A stretch of DNA of 64,000 nt from Pratylenchus scribneri (GCA_030063045.1 JAQSEB010000019.1:2542001-2606000); one strand, 5' to 3'; counted from the stretch's first letter, positions 47,197-58,854 are shown. The notes: generated by a model not told the origin, from the letters alone. Program-made: numbers and translations.

Positions 47197-49394
47197 ATGA
47201 ATAATTCGGAAAAAGAAAATCATCATCAGTCGGATATTCCCATGAATAGCAATGGCACAAAATTTCCACCCATTCGCATTTTCCTAATTTCACTTTTGGT
47301 CACAATTGGTGCCTCATTCCATTATGGCTATCAATTAACGCTGACCAGCCCGGCAGAGGAGGCATTCGTCCATTTTGTGAACAATTCAATCAGTGGCCAT
47401 TATGACCTCAATTTGGACAACAATAAATTGGAAGTGAGCCAAATTGATTTGGTCTTTGATTTAATTTGTTGTTTTTAGGCCATTTGGAGTTGTACAGTCT
47501 CACTTTTCTTTGCCGGTGCCGTTCCAGGCTCAGTTTCCCTCAGTAAAATTGCCGACACATTAGGTCGGAAGAGGGGAATGATTTTGGCCAATTTGGCCAT
47601 CATTTTTGCATGCACAATGGAAGCAGCGGCCAAATTTGTAATTCAAAGAATAAATTAAAATTTGATATTCAAATTAGGCAAATAGCATTGAATTATTTGC
47701 CATTGGCCGATTAATGCTTGGATATTGGGTGATCGCTGGGGTTGGCGTTGGCTCCGTATTCCTCACAGAATGCAGGTATATAATTTAAATAGAATTAAAA
47801 ATATTAATTTTGACTAATTTTCAAGTCCAAAATATTGTCGAGGGGCAATTGGCGTAATGACTGGTAAATGAGATTAATTATTTTAAATAATTCAATATTT
47901 AAGCACTTATGATTCAAATTGGCACAATTGCCGGTGCCATTGTTGGCATTCCCCAATTGTGGGGCAATTCCAACCAATGGTGGATTATGTATGCCTTTGA
48001 GGGTGCCTTCCAAATTATTGTCTTTTGTTTGCTATTTCTTCTTCATGAAACACCAAGGTATATTCATTCCATTATTATTTATTTTAATTAATTTAAATTT
48101 AGTTTCCTTCTTTTCCACAAAAGGGTGGAGGAAAGCAGAGAATCAATTCGATTTTATTATGGCATAAATTCGGATGAACAAATCCAATTGATCCAAAATG
48201 AAATGCAAAATAATTTATAGGCGATTACAAATTCAGCCGGAATGTTCGCCGTTTGGAGGGATCGAAAGAGCACAACAAGAAGGGGACTTTGCATTGCTTT
48301 AACACTTGGATTTTGCATGGCATTTTGCGGTGTAGCTGGTGAATAAAATTAAATTATTTTTAAATTGGTTTCCGGCCCTTTAAAATTTTTGGCACTGTTG
48401 TTTTTGACCATATTGGAATTTTATTTTTTACTCATTTAATTTTATTATATTTTTCTAATAATTTTTTTTCTCTCACTCAAAGTTCTGACTGCCTATAATG
48501 TTGGAATATTGCGGAATATGGGAAATAGTGAGTTGGAAGCATCCTTGGCAAATGTTGCAATTATGGGAATTAGTCTAGTCAGTTTATTATTATTTTCAAA
48601 ATATATAATTTGCCATCAGATTTTTGGCATAATTTCTGCTTTGCTTGTCGATCGACTTGGTCGTCGCCCACTAATGGTGGCTTCATTTTTGGCAATGATT
48701 TTGACAAATATTTCAATAGCCAGTCTAATGTATTTTCATCGGCATTTTCAACAGGCAAATTAATTTTTAGTTTGAAAAATTCAATCAAAAAATATTATAA
48801 AATTGATAAATTATTTGTCTTCTTAAAACGATTAAAATTAATAATTAAATAAATTTAAATGGATTTTAAAAAATGGCATATAGAATTTTCTCAATTAAAA
48901 TTAATATTTTTATTTCCTCATTTTCAGTCAATTTTCATTCGAATTTCATTGGTTTTTTCAATTACCCTTTTCCAATTGGAATTCACTTTTGGCCTTGGCT
49001 CACTTTTTTATTTTATTGCCACCGAAACTGTTGGCCAACATGCCCGATCCGCTGCCCAGGGATGGGCAAAATTGGCGCACACTTTCAGGCAAATTTATTG
49101 TTCAAATAATAATTAATTAATTTATTTTAAGCCGAACTGCAGTTTTGGCATTATATTTGCCATTGAGAAATATGATTGGTGATGCCGAGGCATTTTTTAA
49201 TTTTATTTTATTTTGAATTTATTTTATTTTCACAGGCTTATGCCCTTCTTTTCCTTCCAATTCTAATTTTTGCAACATTTTTCATTTATTTCTGCATGCC
49301 AGAAACAAAAAATCGCAATTTGCTTGAAGTTGAGGTAGATATGAAGAAACTACCAAAATTGGGAAATTTTGGTTTTTGGCGAAAGACAAAATAA
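47197..49394 (+). CDS. SLC2-like facilitative sugar transporter, in-frame stop
   Basis: The chosen start (47,197) follows CAATTTTAG/AA by two bases, which looks like a trans-splice acceptor. Motifs: FLISLLVTIGASFHYGYQL, GAVPGSVSLSKIADTLGRKR, AIGRLMLGYWVIAGVGVGSV, LTECSPKYCRGAIGVM, LMIQIGTIAGAIVGIPQLWG, LHETPR, the central loop VEESRESIRFYYGINSDEQ, IISALLVDRLGRRPLMVAS and CMPETKNR. These are the GRR/K, PESPR-like and PETK marks of SLC2. An in-frame TAG at 48,218-48,220 interrupts the loop between MQNNL and AITNSAGMFAVW; no GT or GC donor removes it. Three later introns have GC donors (after FHRHFQQ, HTF and IGDAE). It is a pseudogene, a recoded gene, or a sequencing error. Confidence 0.82.
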
Positions 49395-49601
49395 TTGATT
49401 AAAAAAGGAAAAAATAATAAATACATCAATTTCTTTTCTTTAATTAAATTTAGCAAATTAAAATATATTTTGCGCAATAAATGTTACAATAAAAATTTAT
49501 AATAATTCATCAATTCATCTTTCTACAATTCTAATTTCAAATCATCCCATTTTACATGATAATAAATAATATAAAATATTAATAATTCATTTTGTCACAC
49601 T

Positions 49602-52045
49602 TTATAATTTTTTATATTTGTAGAATGTCTTCTTGAATTTTCCTTTTTCATTGAAATCCTTGTCGCATGGATGGTTTCCCATTGATTCTGCCATCAAAAC
49701 ATCAATCTGAAGAAGCAATTCCATATCATTTTGTCTAATTATTTTTATATTTTCACTTCATATTAAATAATTTTTTATAAAATTTATTATTTTTAATGGT
49801 CAATTCTATTTAGATTTTTATTCATTTATTTTTAATTTAAAATTTGTAAAATTTACCGATATATTTGTATAGAGCTGCTTATATTCAATTTTTATTCGAT
49901 CATATTTTAAATTGTTCAGTCCATCTTTCCACCAATTATTCACTCGCCATTCCCTCAATTTTTTTTGACATTCTTCTTTGATTTTTGCATTTGTTGGATC
50001 ATCCGGTTTGTTGATTAATTCTAAACTTGCATAATCTCCAATTGGTCGTTGCACAAATTCTACTGTTTGTATGGACTCTTTATATCTGTGCAAACGAAAA
50101 AAAAATTAAACAAATTATTTGGAATTGCATAGAAAATGATTCAATTTATATTATTATTAATTAAATACATATTTTTAAAGGAATTTATTTTTATTATAAT
50201 TTCTCCTAGCCTACTTACCTAAATCGCATGTCCTCATCTTCATTTCCCCAGCCCCAATAAATGTTTGAGAATCCATTTGCTTTGTTAAATTGATCACCTG
50301 TTTGTGCGCATATTCCACCCACAATATCTTGATCCTGTCGTCTAAAAAATTTTTAATTTATCCGCTTGAATTTTTTTCGCCTAAATTACCCTATGTTTCC
50401 CAAATTTGTCATGATTCTTTCTAAATTCTAACCCTAAAATAATGTTTTTTATCGATTTCAATCAATTATGAATGAACAATAAAAATATGAAACTCGAAAA
50501 AAATATTCAAATTTGCAGATAATAACAAGTACCAAAAATTGTACATTTAATATTAAATAGGAAAATTATTTAAAATTGATATTTATTTATTCATTTTAAT
50601 CAATAAAAATAATATAATTTTTCACTTACTCTAAATAATCCCATTCATCGCCAGCAGCAAAAAGTCGAATTGGTCCAGGGCCGCATCTGTAAATATTTGT
50701 GTCATATTCGGGCACCAAATCAACATCATGAAAAATATAACAATCTTTGTCATCGTATCCCTCTATTTCTCGAATTACTTTGTAGGCGGCTGAATTGTTC
50801 AATTAAATTAGTTAAAATTCGAAAATAATCAAATTTACCATTTAACAATTTAGCTTTATTGAATTTGTCAATTGTTCCATCCTTTGGATAGGCTTGATCC
50901 GCCACAAATATTCGATAATCCGCTTGTTGTCTTTGGAGAAATGAATGCAAAATATTCAGCAATGCCTTCAAATGGGCAAAACGATTCCTTAATAAAATAA
51001 ATATTTATGAAAATAATTAATTTGTGAGGGAATGCCTATGCGGAATGACAATCGCAATCCGCCTTCTAGCAATGCATTCTGTTTCCGGTGGTTTCCACGA
51101 TCCTTTTTTAACATTTGGATATTTTTTCGCCACTTCTTCCATACTATTTGGTGTTGTTTTATTCAACCACCATTTACCGGCAAGACAAGGCGGGCAATCG
51201 GGGCATTTATCAATTCTTATTGGTTCTTAATAATTAATATTTAAATTATTTTTAATTAATCATGAGTGAGCTTATATTTATGCATTTTGGTGCATTAATA
51301 ATTTTATTTTTCAAAAAGATAAGAATTAAAAATCCATTTAATATATAAAATTTAATTGCTTGAAGGAATTCAATATAATTTAATACAAAATAGTTTTTGA
51401 TAAGAGAAAAAATTGCCTACTTAAAAAGTTTTATATGGATTATAATTCCATAAAATTTTTTGCACATGGATGCCAAGTCGCAATTTTTAAGACAATTTTG
51501 TTTTCTATAGTTTTTATTACCGTTAATAATTATTTAAATTGAATTCATTGGGCAGTTATTAAAAAATATCAAAAATTTTATTTTTATTATAATAATAATT
51601 TACCTATTCGAATATCACATTTTCTTTCTTTATTATTCAATTCACATTCACAGTGTATTTTATAATCATTGATATTGATACCAAAATTTCGAGTGAATTC
51701 CTGTTTATAATATTTAAAATGAGATCTTTATAAATAAAGTCAAACATTTAAAATGCAATTATTCAGTGGGAATGAAGTATTGCATTCCAATTCCAATTTA
51801 ATTGGCCCAAAAAAATCATAGAAAAATGGGCCATCATTTAGTCTCAGATCAACTTTCCGTGCCAACTTAATTAATAATAAAAATAAAATTAAAAATATTT
51901 TTATAATCACCATTTCCTTGCTATCATTTCGAACAATTTTATTTTCATTCCAATTCCAATAATCGGAAATTAGAAAACGTTTTGACAATTTTGCCATTCT
52001 TTCCTTGTCATAATTTGGCAAATAAATTAACAAACATTTGTACAA
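49602..52045 (-). CDS. Beta-1,4-galactosyl/GalNAc-transferase family (GT7)
   Basis: A Golgi type II glycosyltransferase. The N-terminal exon has a hydrophobic anchor (MVIIKIFLILFLLLIKLA). The start may be Met 52,043-52,045, or the Met next to the anchor at 51,911-51,913. Motifs: CPDCPPCLAGKWWL, CIARRRIAIVIPHRHS, LLNILHSFLQRQQADYRIFV, YIFHDVDLVPEYDTNIYRC (the DVD metal site), and QDIVGGICAQTGDQFNKANG. SNIYWGWGNEDEDMRFR (WGWGxEDxD) and WWKDGLNNLKYDRIKIEY near the end follow. The stop TAA is at 49,602-49,604. All catalytic landmarks are present and exons join in phase. It could act on N-glycans, glycolipids or proteoglycan linkers; the acceptor is not inferable. Confidence 0.88.
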
Positions 52046-52831
52046 ACTTGATGGAAAATATTATTAAATATTATTTTTAATAAACTTCTCATTTTCGTTA
52101 ACATTTTTGCAGTTTGCTTCCATTTTTCCAGTTTTAATGATAACATCCAAAAATGACCAAGAAGGAATGACTTTTTGCAATGTCTCAAAATGTTTGCTAA
52201 ATTTTGTGGATTATTTATTATCCTTCAAATTCATGAATATACCAAGGATTTGAGTCCAATTGTGATGAATAGCTGATCAAAATAAAAAAGTCAATGATTA
52301 GAAGAAATGTTGAAAATTTTAAAGAAATAATGCATTTCATTTTTGAAATAATATTGCTAAATTAAATTGGTACTTTTAGGTAATGAGACTCCCCTTCGTT
52401 TACGAAAAATTATGAAAATTATTTTCTAGGGATAATTTAGGGTTCTAATCAAGAATCTGATATCCTCTTCTTCATATCAAATCATTTTGGTAAGAGAATG
52501 CGAATTTTTCACCCAAAAAATGCCAAATTTTACCATTTTGGGTGAGGGCTGAGGGGGGTTGGTGCTCAAAACCGAAAATTATCATTAAATTATTTTAAAT
52601 AAATATTATAGAGAGAGAATTATTCCAATTTTATGATTTTATTTTAAGATGATTCATCAAATAAAATATCCACGAATCACTAAATATGATTAAGCCCCGA
52701 ATTTAACCCATAAATTCACTTTATAATTATAATATTTATTTTTAAATAATAAATTTCATATCAAAATTAAAACATTTATTTTGATGGCAATAATTCTTTT
52801 CATTGATAATTTTTGGGTGCGAATTTTTTTT

Positions 52832-53109
52832 GTCCATAAATCAGTTTTTATTGATTTATCAGGATCCATTAATCTCATACCCATTTTATAGAGTTCATTG
52901 AGAATTGATTAAAATAAACCTATAGAGTTATGAACCAACCATAATATGGTTCAAACGGCGGTCTAATACTTTGAAATTTGGCCAAACCAAGACAAACCAT
53001 ATATCAATTAACGCGTCCTGATGAGCTCTATAAATGTGTATAAGGTATAAGGTTTATGGGTCTAAGATCAAGCATGAAAAAGTTATCAAATAAAAACTGA
53101 TTTATGGAC
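52832..53109. repeat. Inverted-repeat element (MITE-like)
   Basis: Ends GTCCATAAATCAGTTTTTATT and AATAAAAACTGATTTATGGAC are near-perfect inverted repeats of about 21 bases, and similarity continues outward (AATTTTT on each side). The inside has GAACCAACCATAATATGGTTC and CATATATCAATTAACGCG-type pieces distantly like the R1 and palindromic elements. No coding capacity. Confidence 0.7.
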
Positions 53110-54095
53110 TAAAAATTCATTTTATGGAGAAAAAATGTTTAACGACCATCGGCCAACAAAACATTAATTTCCATTTTTTTCCAAATCTCATTCGCACCCA
53201 TTCATTCCGTGTCCAACCAGCCTTTATTTTAATCATTCCTTTATCTTCGCTTCGAATCGACAATGGCCATAGAATGAAAGGCAAAATAAAGGATAGCTGC
53301 ATTTTTCCCTTTTATGTAAAATGGGATATGAGATCAAAACAATTTTTATTTTACACTTTATCCATTCTAAAACATTTTTGCTAAAAATTATTATTTATCT
53401 AAACAATTTTAATTTTATCTTAATCTTATTTCGGCCAATACTTCCAAAAGCATAAATTATTCAAATTTGAGTACTTAATTTTAATATTTTCCCAACATTC
53501 ACAATCCTCATTTGTTCCTCTACAGTAATAAGATGAGAAATGACCTAGGTTTTTAAATCTTAAGTATCCTTATCTAAAGTCGGCATTCTCCTTTCCCCTC
53601 CATCATCCAACTTTGCCCAATTTGCCTTGAGGCTAATTCCCATAATTTTCATCTCTTTGTCCAAAAATGGGCCTTCATCATCCATTTTTGTTGCCCTGAG
53701 CCATTTTCCCATTGTATTTTTATTATTATTTTTGAATTCATCATTTGAGCGCCCATTCCCCCCATTCAGTATTTAGTTTGTTCAGACCAAAGTCCATTTT
53801 TGTTCATCAACATTTTTCCCCATCGGCCAATTCCCCCCACCTTTACGTATTCATTTTCCCCAACCCCACCATTTTGCCCATCCAATTTTGCCCCCTTTTT
53901 GCATTTACATTCGGGGCAAAAATCCCCAACCCTTCATCCACATTTTCCCCCATTTTTGTCCATTCATCCACCAATCCCCAACCATCACCCCGCCCCTTCC
54001 ACAAAAATATAAAATGTGCAATTTGGTACCTTTTTAGTCATTTATATTTCTAAATTTTCTAAAATGAATAATTTTCCTTTCCCTATACCTTCCTA

Positions 54096-54339
54096 GTACT
54101 TTTTACTTATCCAGTTTAAAAATCCCCCTTTTCCTCAAGAAGGATATGTGAAAATTTAAGGGTCTCCCTATGGTTATCAGGGATAAAGTTAAAGTTTAGG
54201 GTTACTTGAAATGCTTTTACCCCATCACATCTCTAACTTATCCCTGAATGGCCCTAACCCTTATCCTGATGACTCAAAGGGGGGCCATTCACTTTTTCCT
54301 ACTTGAGGAAAAAAAGGGAAATGTAAACTGATTAAGTAC
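54096..54339. repeat. Palindromic element upstream of Argonaute
   Basis: The left end GTACTTTTTACTTATCCAG and the complement of the right end GTACTTAATCAGTTTAC are imperfect inverted repeats. Further in, TTTTCCTCAAGAAGGA, a TATCAGGGATAA-like block and GGGTTA recur inverted (TTTTTCCTCAAGTAGGA, ATCAGGATAAGGGTTAGGG). The element shares a GGGGGGxCCATTCACTTTTTCC motif with the arms of the 43-kb palindrome. It lies 133 bases before the Argonaute start codon. Confidence 0.6.
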
Positions 54340-54471
54340 CCAAATTTCCTTCACCATCCCAAAATTTAATTTTTAATCATATTTTTTTCCATTTTTCAGC
54401 GAATTTAAATTTCAAAGTATTCTCTCAACCCAACTTCAATTCAAACAACAAATTCAAAAGAAACGTTAAAA

Positions 54472-57400
54472 ATGAGCAGCGGTGCGAACAACATCCCATT
54501 GGGTGAAGTTCGACGTGGAGGAAGCAGCAGTTTGATGGCCCAACGTGGCGGCGGTGGTCAATCTCGAGGCGGAGGCGGAGGACGAGGCCGTTCTGGACCT
54601 GGACGCGGTGGTGCCGGAGGTGGTGGAGGTGGTGGACAACGCGGAAGAGGAGGACCAAGAGGACGTGGCGCCGGACGTGGTCGCGGACGTGGAGGCAGAG
54701 GACGTGGTGGCAGCCGACCTCAACGTCGGGGGTAGGCCGAAATTTTTCTAAATTTTGGGATTTTTAAAATGAAAAATTTATTTAAATTTTGAGATTCATT
54801 TTAAATAAAAAAGGGCGACAATGTACCAGATTTTTTTATCTCCCAACCTGAAATTTTCGGGATTTATGCTTGATTTTTCCAGATTTATAATTCTTAAAAA
54901 GGGGACAAATTTTCTCCTTATGGGTCCATTTTATCTAGATTTTTCCCTCGGAGCCCATTTCTGGTTTAAATTCTTCTCTAACAATTAGGTACTTTTTTTT
55001 GGCAAATTTTAACCTGAAAAGCAATTTTTCAAATTTATGATCTTTTTTTTCAAATCCGCCGAATTGCTCAAAATAACATTTTTACTAGCATTTATTTTGT
55101 TTTTTTTATGAGTTTTAAAGATTCAAATTTTTGCCCGAATTTTTAAAATTTTGCCATTATTTTGCACGAATTTTAAAATTTTTACCAAAATTTTGCTCAA
55201 AATACCTGATTTTTGGGACCTTAAAGCCAGAATTTTGATTTTTGTATGGTAGCCCTAAATAAAAAAGAGTAAATTACCCCCAAAATGGGCCAAAAAATCG
55301 ATGATCAAAAATGAAATTTATTTAATAAAATTTAAAAGAAATAATTTTTTAAATTTTTTAAATTTTTTTTTGAGAAAATATTATTTTTAAAATAAATTTA
55401 TATTTTATTTTAGCTCCCCATCTACAACAAAATCGGAGATGGAGAAGCGCCGCAAGACTCAGATCCTGGAGGAAGTCAAAAAGCAGTTTGGGGAGCTCAA
55501 TCTGGACTTTGGCGACACTCACATGGACCCGAAACGCGATCCGGGCAAAGCTGGAGAACAAATTGTGGTGAAGACCAACATTTTTGGCATCAAAATGAAC
55601 GAAGAGTGGGTTTTTTATTTAAATATTATTTTTATAAATTTAAAAATCCCGCAAATATTTTTGGCTTTTTTCCAAAAAATATTCCCTTTTTTCATTAAAA
55701 ATTTAAATAAAAATCCCACAAATATTTTTAGCCTTTTCCTATTCCTAAAAAATTAAATATATTTTGATATTTCCTTCTTTTTTCCATTAAAATTTTAAAT
55801 AAAAGTCCTTCAAATATTTTTGGACTTTTCTAAAATATTTTAATATTTATTTCTTTTTCATTAAAAATTTAAATTAAAAACCCTCATCAAATATTTTTGG
55901 CCAAAAAAATATGTTTTAATCATTTCTTCTTTTTCACTAAAATTTAAATAAAATCACTCAAATAATTTGGCCGTCCCAAAATAATGTTTTGTATATTCTT
56001 TTTCCCATTTTCAGACGTTCATTCCAACGCTACGATGTCACAATTTCTGCGATGTTTAAGAAGAAGAAGGGCCCCAAGGATCCATCAAATGTGGAGCTGA
56101 CAAAACGCACAAAGGATGAGTGCGTTTTAAACTTTAAAATTTAAATTAATTTATTCATTTTTGCAGTTCCGTGGTTGTGGAACGCCGCAAACATTGCGCA
56201 GCAGCCTTCGACTGTTTCTTCCAGAAATATCCGGATGTGTTTGGCACAAATCGAGCCAAACTCATTTATGATATGCAATGCATTCTGTTCACCGATGCCA
56301 AAACTCCATTGCAATTCGGCGAACATGGCAATCCAGACAATTCAGAGGGAACATTGAAAATGGGCTTGGAAGATTTTGCTAATGAAGAAGTGCTGAAAGA
56401 TTTCAAATTTATCAAAGTGGGAATTTGGGAAATTGAATTGTGATGCCAAACTGAATAATTTTGACAGATGCTCCTGAAAAAGGTGAACAAAATTGTGGAA
56501 ATGAGCAGTTTGTCATTGCTGAACAATGACATGACACAACAAAATGTGAGGAAATTTAATTTAATTATTTTTGAATATAATTTTAATTCATTTTTAGCAC
56601 ACTCTTCCACAATTTTTGGAATTGGCCGTCACACAAGAACCGCTGAATCAACCGTAAGTTTATTATTTAAATTTGTACATAAATAAATTTGAAAAAAAAA
56701 AAAAATATAATTAAAAATATTCCCATAAAATTTATTAAATCTTTTTTCCCCAATTATTTCATTTTAAAATTTATAAAAATTATAATTAAAAATAATCTCA
56801 TAAAATAAAATTTTTTAATATTTTCCACAAAATAAATATTTATTTTTAATTTTCCAATTATTTTTCATTTTAAAAATTTGAAAAAATTAAATAATCCCAT
56901 AAAATATTTTAAATCTTTTTTTTTAGTTTTAAAAATTTGGAAAAATTAAATAATCCCATAAAATATTTTAAATCTTTTTTTTAGTTTTAAAAATTTGGAA
57001 AAATTATAATTAAATATTTCCATAAAATATTTAACATTTTTATTTTTAATTTCCCAATTATTTCATTTTAAAATTTATAAAAATTAAAATAATCTCATAA
57101 AATAAATTTTTTTAATTTTTTTCAATTATTTTTCGTTTTAAAAATTTTAAAAAATTAAATAATCCCACAAAATATTTTAAATCTTTTTTTTAGTTTTAAT
57201 AATTTGGAAAAAATATAATTAAATATTTTCCACAAAATAATAAACATTTTATTTTTAATTTCCCAATTATTTTTCCAGTGATGAGCATGTCATCCTCGGG
57301 CATACCAGTTACTTGCTAAAACCAGAGAATTTCGGCTTCCAGCCGAATGATGGCCCAATTCTCAGCAAAGACAACAAATATTTGGGCATTGGCATTCACA

Positions 57401-57474
57401 AAGGCGTTCGCTATGTGGAAGGACCGGCAGGCAGAGATGGCAAAAAACTTGGACTGGTCGTGGAGAGCAAAAAG
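54472..57474 (+). CDS. Argonaute, N-terminal half only (RGG tail, N and L1 regions)
   Basis: Argonautes bind small RNAs to silence targets. Exon 1 from Met 54,472 encodes a tail dominated by RGG/GRG repeats (about residues 20-85), a usual site of arginine methylation. After intron 1, EMEKRRKTQILEEVKKQFG leads to the N domain (VVKTNIFGIKMNEE, SFQRYDVTISAMFKKKKGPK, RRKHCAAAFDCFFQKYPDVF, LIYDMQCILFTDA). Exon VNKIVEMSSLSLLNNDM follows, then HTLPQFLELAVTQEPLNQ. The L1-like HVILGHTSYLLKPENFGFQP and KYLGIGIHKGVRYVEGP ends SKK at 57,474 before GTCTGT. The GVRYVEGP-LVVESKK ending is like nematode WAGO-type Argonautes. PAZ, MID and PIWI are not found in the 6.5 kb to the right; a MITE starts 25 bases after the last exon. 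Truncated or split by an enormous intron. Confidence 0.8.
54812..55257. mobile_element. Probable hAT-like MITE in Argonaute intron 1
   Basis: The ends AGGGCGACAATG ... GGTAGCCCT are imperfect inverted repeats. AAATAAAA occurs just outside both ends (54,803-54,810 and 55,258-55,265), give or take one A in a homopolymer. The inside carries CCAGATTTTT repeats like those at 11.95-12.3 kb. No coding capacity. Boundaries are less certain than for MITEs 1-3 because the flanks are A+T-rich. Confidence 0.5.
55620..55995. repeat. Diverged tandem repeat in Argonaute intron 2
   Basis: About five imperfect copies of a roughly 75-base unit. Each has CCC(A/T)CAAATATTTTTGG, a T-rich tract with TTCTTTTTTCATT, and AAAATTTAAATAAAA. 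The intron acceptor lies in the last copy. Confidence 0.55.
56700..57275. repeat. Diverged tandem repeat in a late Argonaute intron
   Basis: Repeated units of about 65-75 bases include AATAATCCCATAAAATATTTTAAATC, a T run and TTTTAAAAATTTGGAAAAATT. Two adjacent copies at 56,880-57,000 are nearly identical, so the array has expanded recently. Confidence 0.6.
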
Positions 57475-58374
57475 GTCTGTTTAATTGTTTCTTAATTACC
57501 GTATATATTTTTTAATTCCCAAGGGGAATTATTTTCCAACCCACAAAAAGTGTGGGGAATTATTAGAAAGAAGGGAATTATTTTTCGATATTCCCGTAGG
57601 GTTCAAATTATATTTCGATGAATTAAAAATGAAAAAATTCTACAAAAAAAGAGGAAATATTTTTTCGTAAATATAAAGAAAGGTACACATGGAGTTTTTA
57701 AATGCTTTCCTTTATTTTTGCTCTATCAATTTGATAACCCGTCCTTGGCAATCCGATGGGGACTGGGGAATTTATCACAGGAAAATGAAACGAACAAATC
57801 GAAGAATATAATTTTAAAATTTCAAAATAAGTATTTTATTGAAATTTTGTGAAATATGTCAAAGGGAGGGAAGCTTATCTGATGTCATTTTTTAGAATTT
57901 TTTTTAAATTTTTAATTAGGACGATTTTTTGCATTTTCAGAGGGGGAATTTATAGAGTATTAGAGAAAGGTATAGAGATATTAGGGAATTAAAAAAGTAT
58001 ATACGGTATGTTGAATAATATTTTTAAATTTTTACAAAAATAATTAATTTATTTTTCATCCTTTTTATAGAAGTAGTCTATTATATACTTTTAAATCATT
58101 TTTTAAAAATTTTAAAAAGACATAATTTGAGCCAATACCTATCGAGCTTTTTTAAAAAATTTTAAAGACATAATTTAAACACCTTTTGGGTATATTTTTG
58201 AATTTTTTACAAAATAATAAAATTTTTCTCTAAATTTAGAGCATAAAATAAGCGAATACCTATTGGCTACTTTTCAGTTAAAAAATTGAAAAGAAAAAAG
58301 AATACTTTTGGTATAAAATTAAAATAACCAAGATATTTAAAAATAAAAAGAAAGATAAATTCAATTCTGGAAAT
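57475..58374. other. Region after last Argonaute exon; TA-flanked MITE
   Basis: It holds the MITE at 57,499-58,006 and then A+T-rich DNA. I searched the + strand by eye for the next Argonaute segments (end of L1, PAZ, MID, PIWI) and saw none. Confidence 0.5.
57499..58006. mobile_element. TA-flanked MITE (Tc1/mariner-like ends)
   Basis: Ends CCGTATATATTTTTTAATTCCC and the complement of CCGTATATACTTTTTTAATTCCC are about 22-base inverted repeats flanked by TA on both sides (57,497-57,498 and 58,007-58,008), the Tc1/mariner target. The inside is non-coding, with an AATTATT/GGGAATTATT-rich stretch. It begins 25 bases after the last Argonaute exon found. Confidence 0.75.
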
Positions 58375-58419
58375 TTGGGACTATATAAATGGAAGAAAAA
58401 GAAATTATTTCATATCAAA

Positions 58420-58761
58420 ATGAATACTTTAAATTATTTTTTGGATTTTCACAAATGTTCATCAAGAGGAGAATTGAATCGAATAATACAAGAATACGGT
58501 TCAAATTTTCAACTTCCACCTCATAGATGCGCGCATCCTATTGGAAAAATTTTCTACCATATAAAAGAAATAAAAATTCTAGATATTGTTCCTTCTAATT
58601 CGGAACATTTGATTTGTTTGTGTACTCCGAATAAAATTGATAATTCATTTTATTATGACTTTCTATTCGACGATGGGACCATTTACGACGAATTTTTTTA
58701 TTTGCATTTAGAGAACATTATTATTTGCCCACCAGGCGAAGAATGCTTTTACAAATTTTGA
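58420..58761 (+). CDS. Small unrecognised protein
   Basis: A single open frame of 114 codons from Met 58,420 (a Met at 58,375 would add 15 residues of Lys-rich sequence). It reads MNTLNYFLDFHKCSSRGELN at the start and ends PPGEECFYKF. The middle is mixed (LPPHRCAHPIGKIFYHIKEI, FYYDFLFDDGTIYDEFFYLH) with six Cys but no signal peptide or known motif. Composition is less A+T-driven than nearby shadows, which is the only support. It could be an accessory gene of the neighbouring mobile or viral-like element, or a relic. Confidence 0.4.
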   Translation: MNTLNYFLDFHKCSSRGELNRIIQEYGSNFQLPPHRCAHPIGKIFYHIKEIKILDIVPSNSEHLICLCTPNKIDNSFYYDFLFDDGTIYDEFFYLHLENIIICPPGEECFYKF

Positions 58762-58854
58762 TAAATATCATTAAAATAGGACTAACTAAACCTTTGGAAA
58801 AAAATAAATAAATTTTTCAAAACTTTTTCAACATTTATTTTTATATTAAAAATT

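Larger units (their letters stand above)
52046..54471. other. Intergenic region 5' of Argonaute, repeat-bearing
   Basis: No gene is called. It holds an inverted-repeat element at 52,832-53,109 and a palindromic element at 54,096-54,339. Between them, about 53,580-54,010, is a C-rich, purine-poor stretch with many CCCC and CCATT runs on the + strand. That gives open but meaningless frames. It may be the Argonaute promoter. Confidence 0.5.

Noticed and set aside
53745..54053. 102-codon Pro/Ser/Phe-rich frame before Argonaute
   Set aside because: It comes from a C-rich low-complexity stretch; two frames are open at once and neither shows a domain or splice signal.
54472..54735. RGG stretch as a fibrillarin or Sm-like GAR protein
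   Set aside because: The exon joins in phase to Argonaute N-domain exons, so the RGG tract is that protein's tail.
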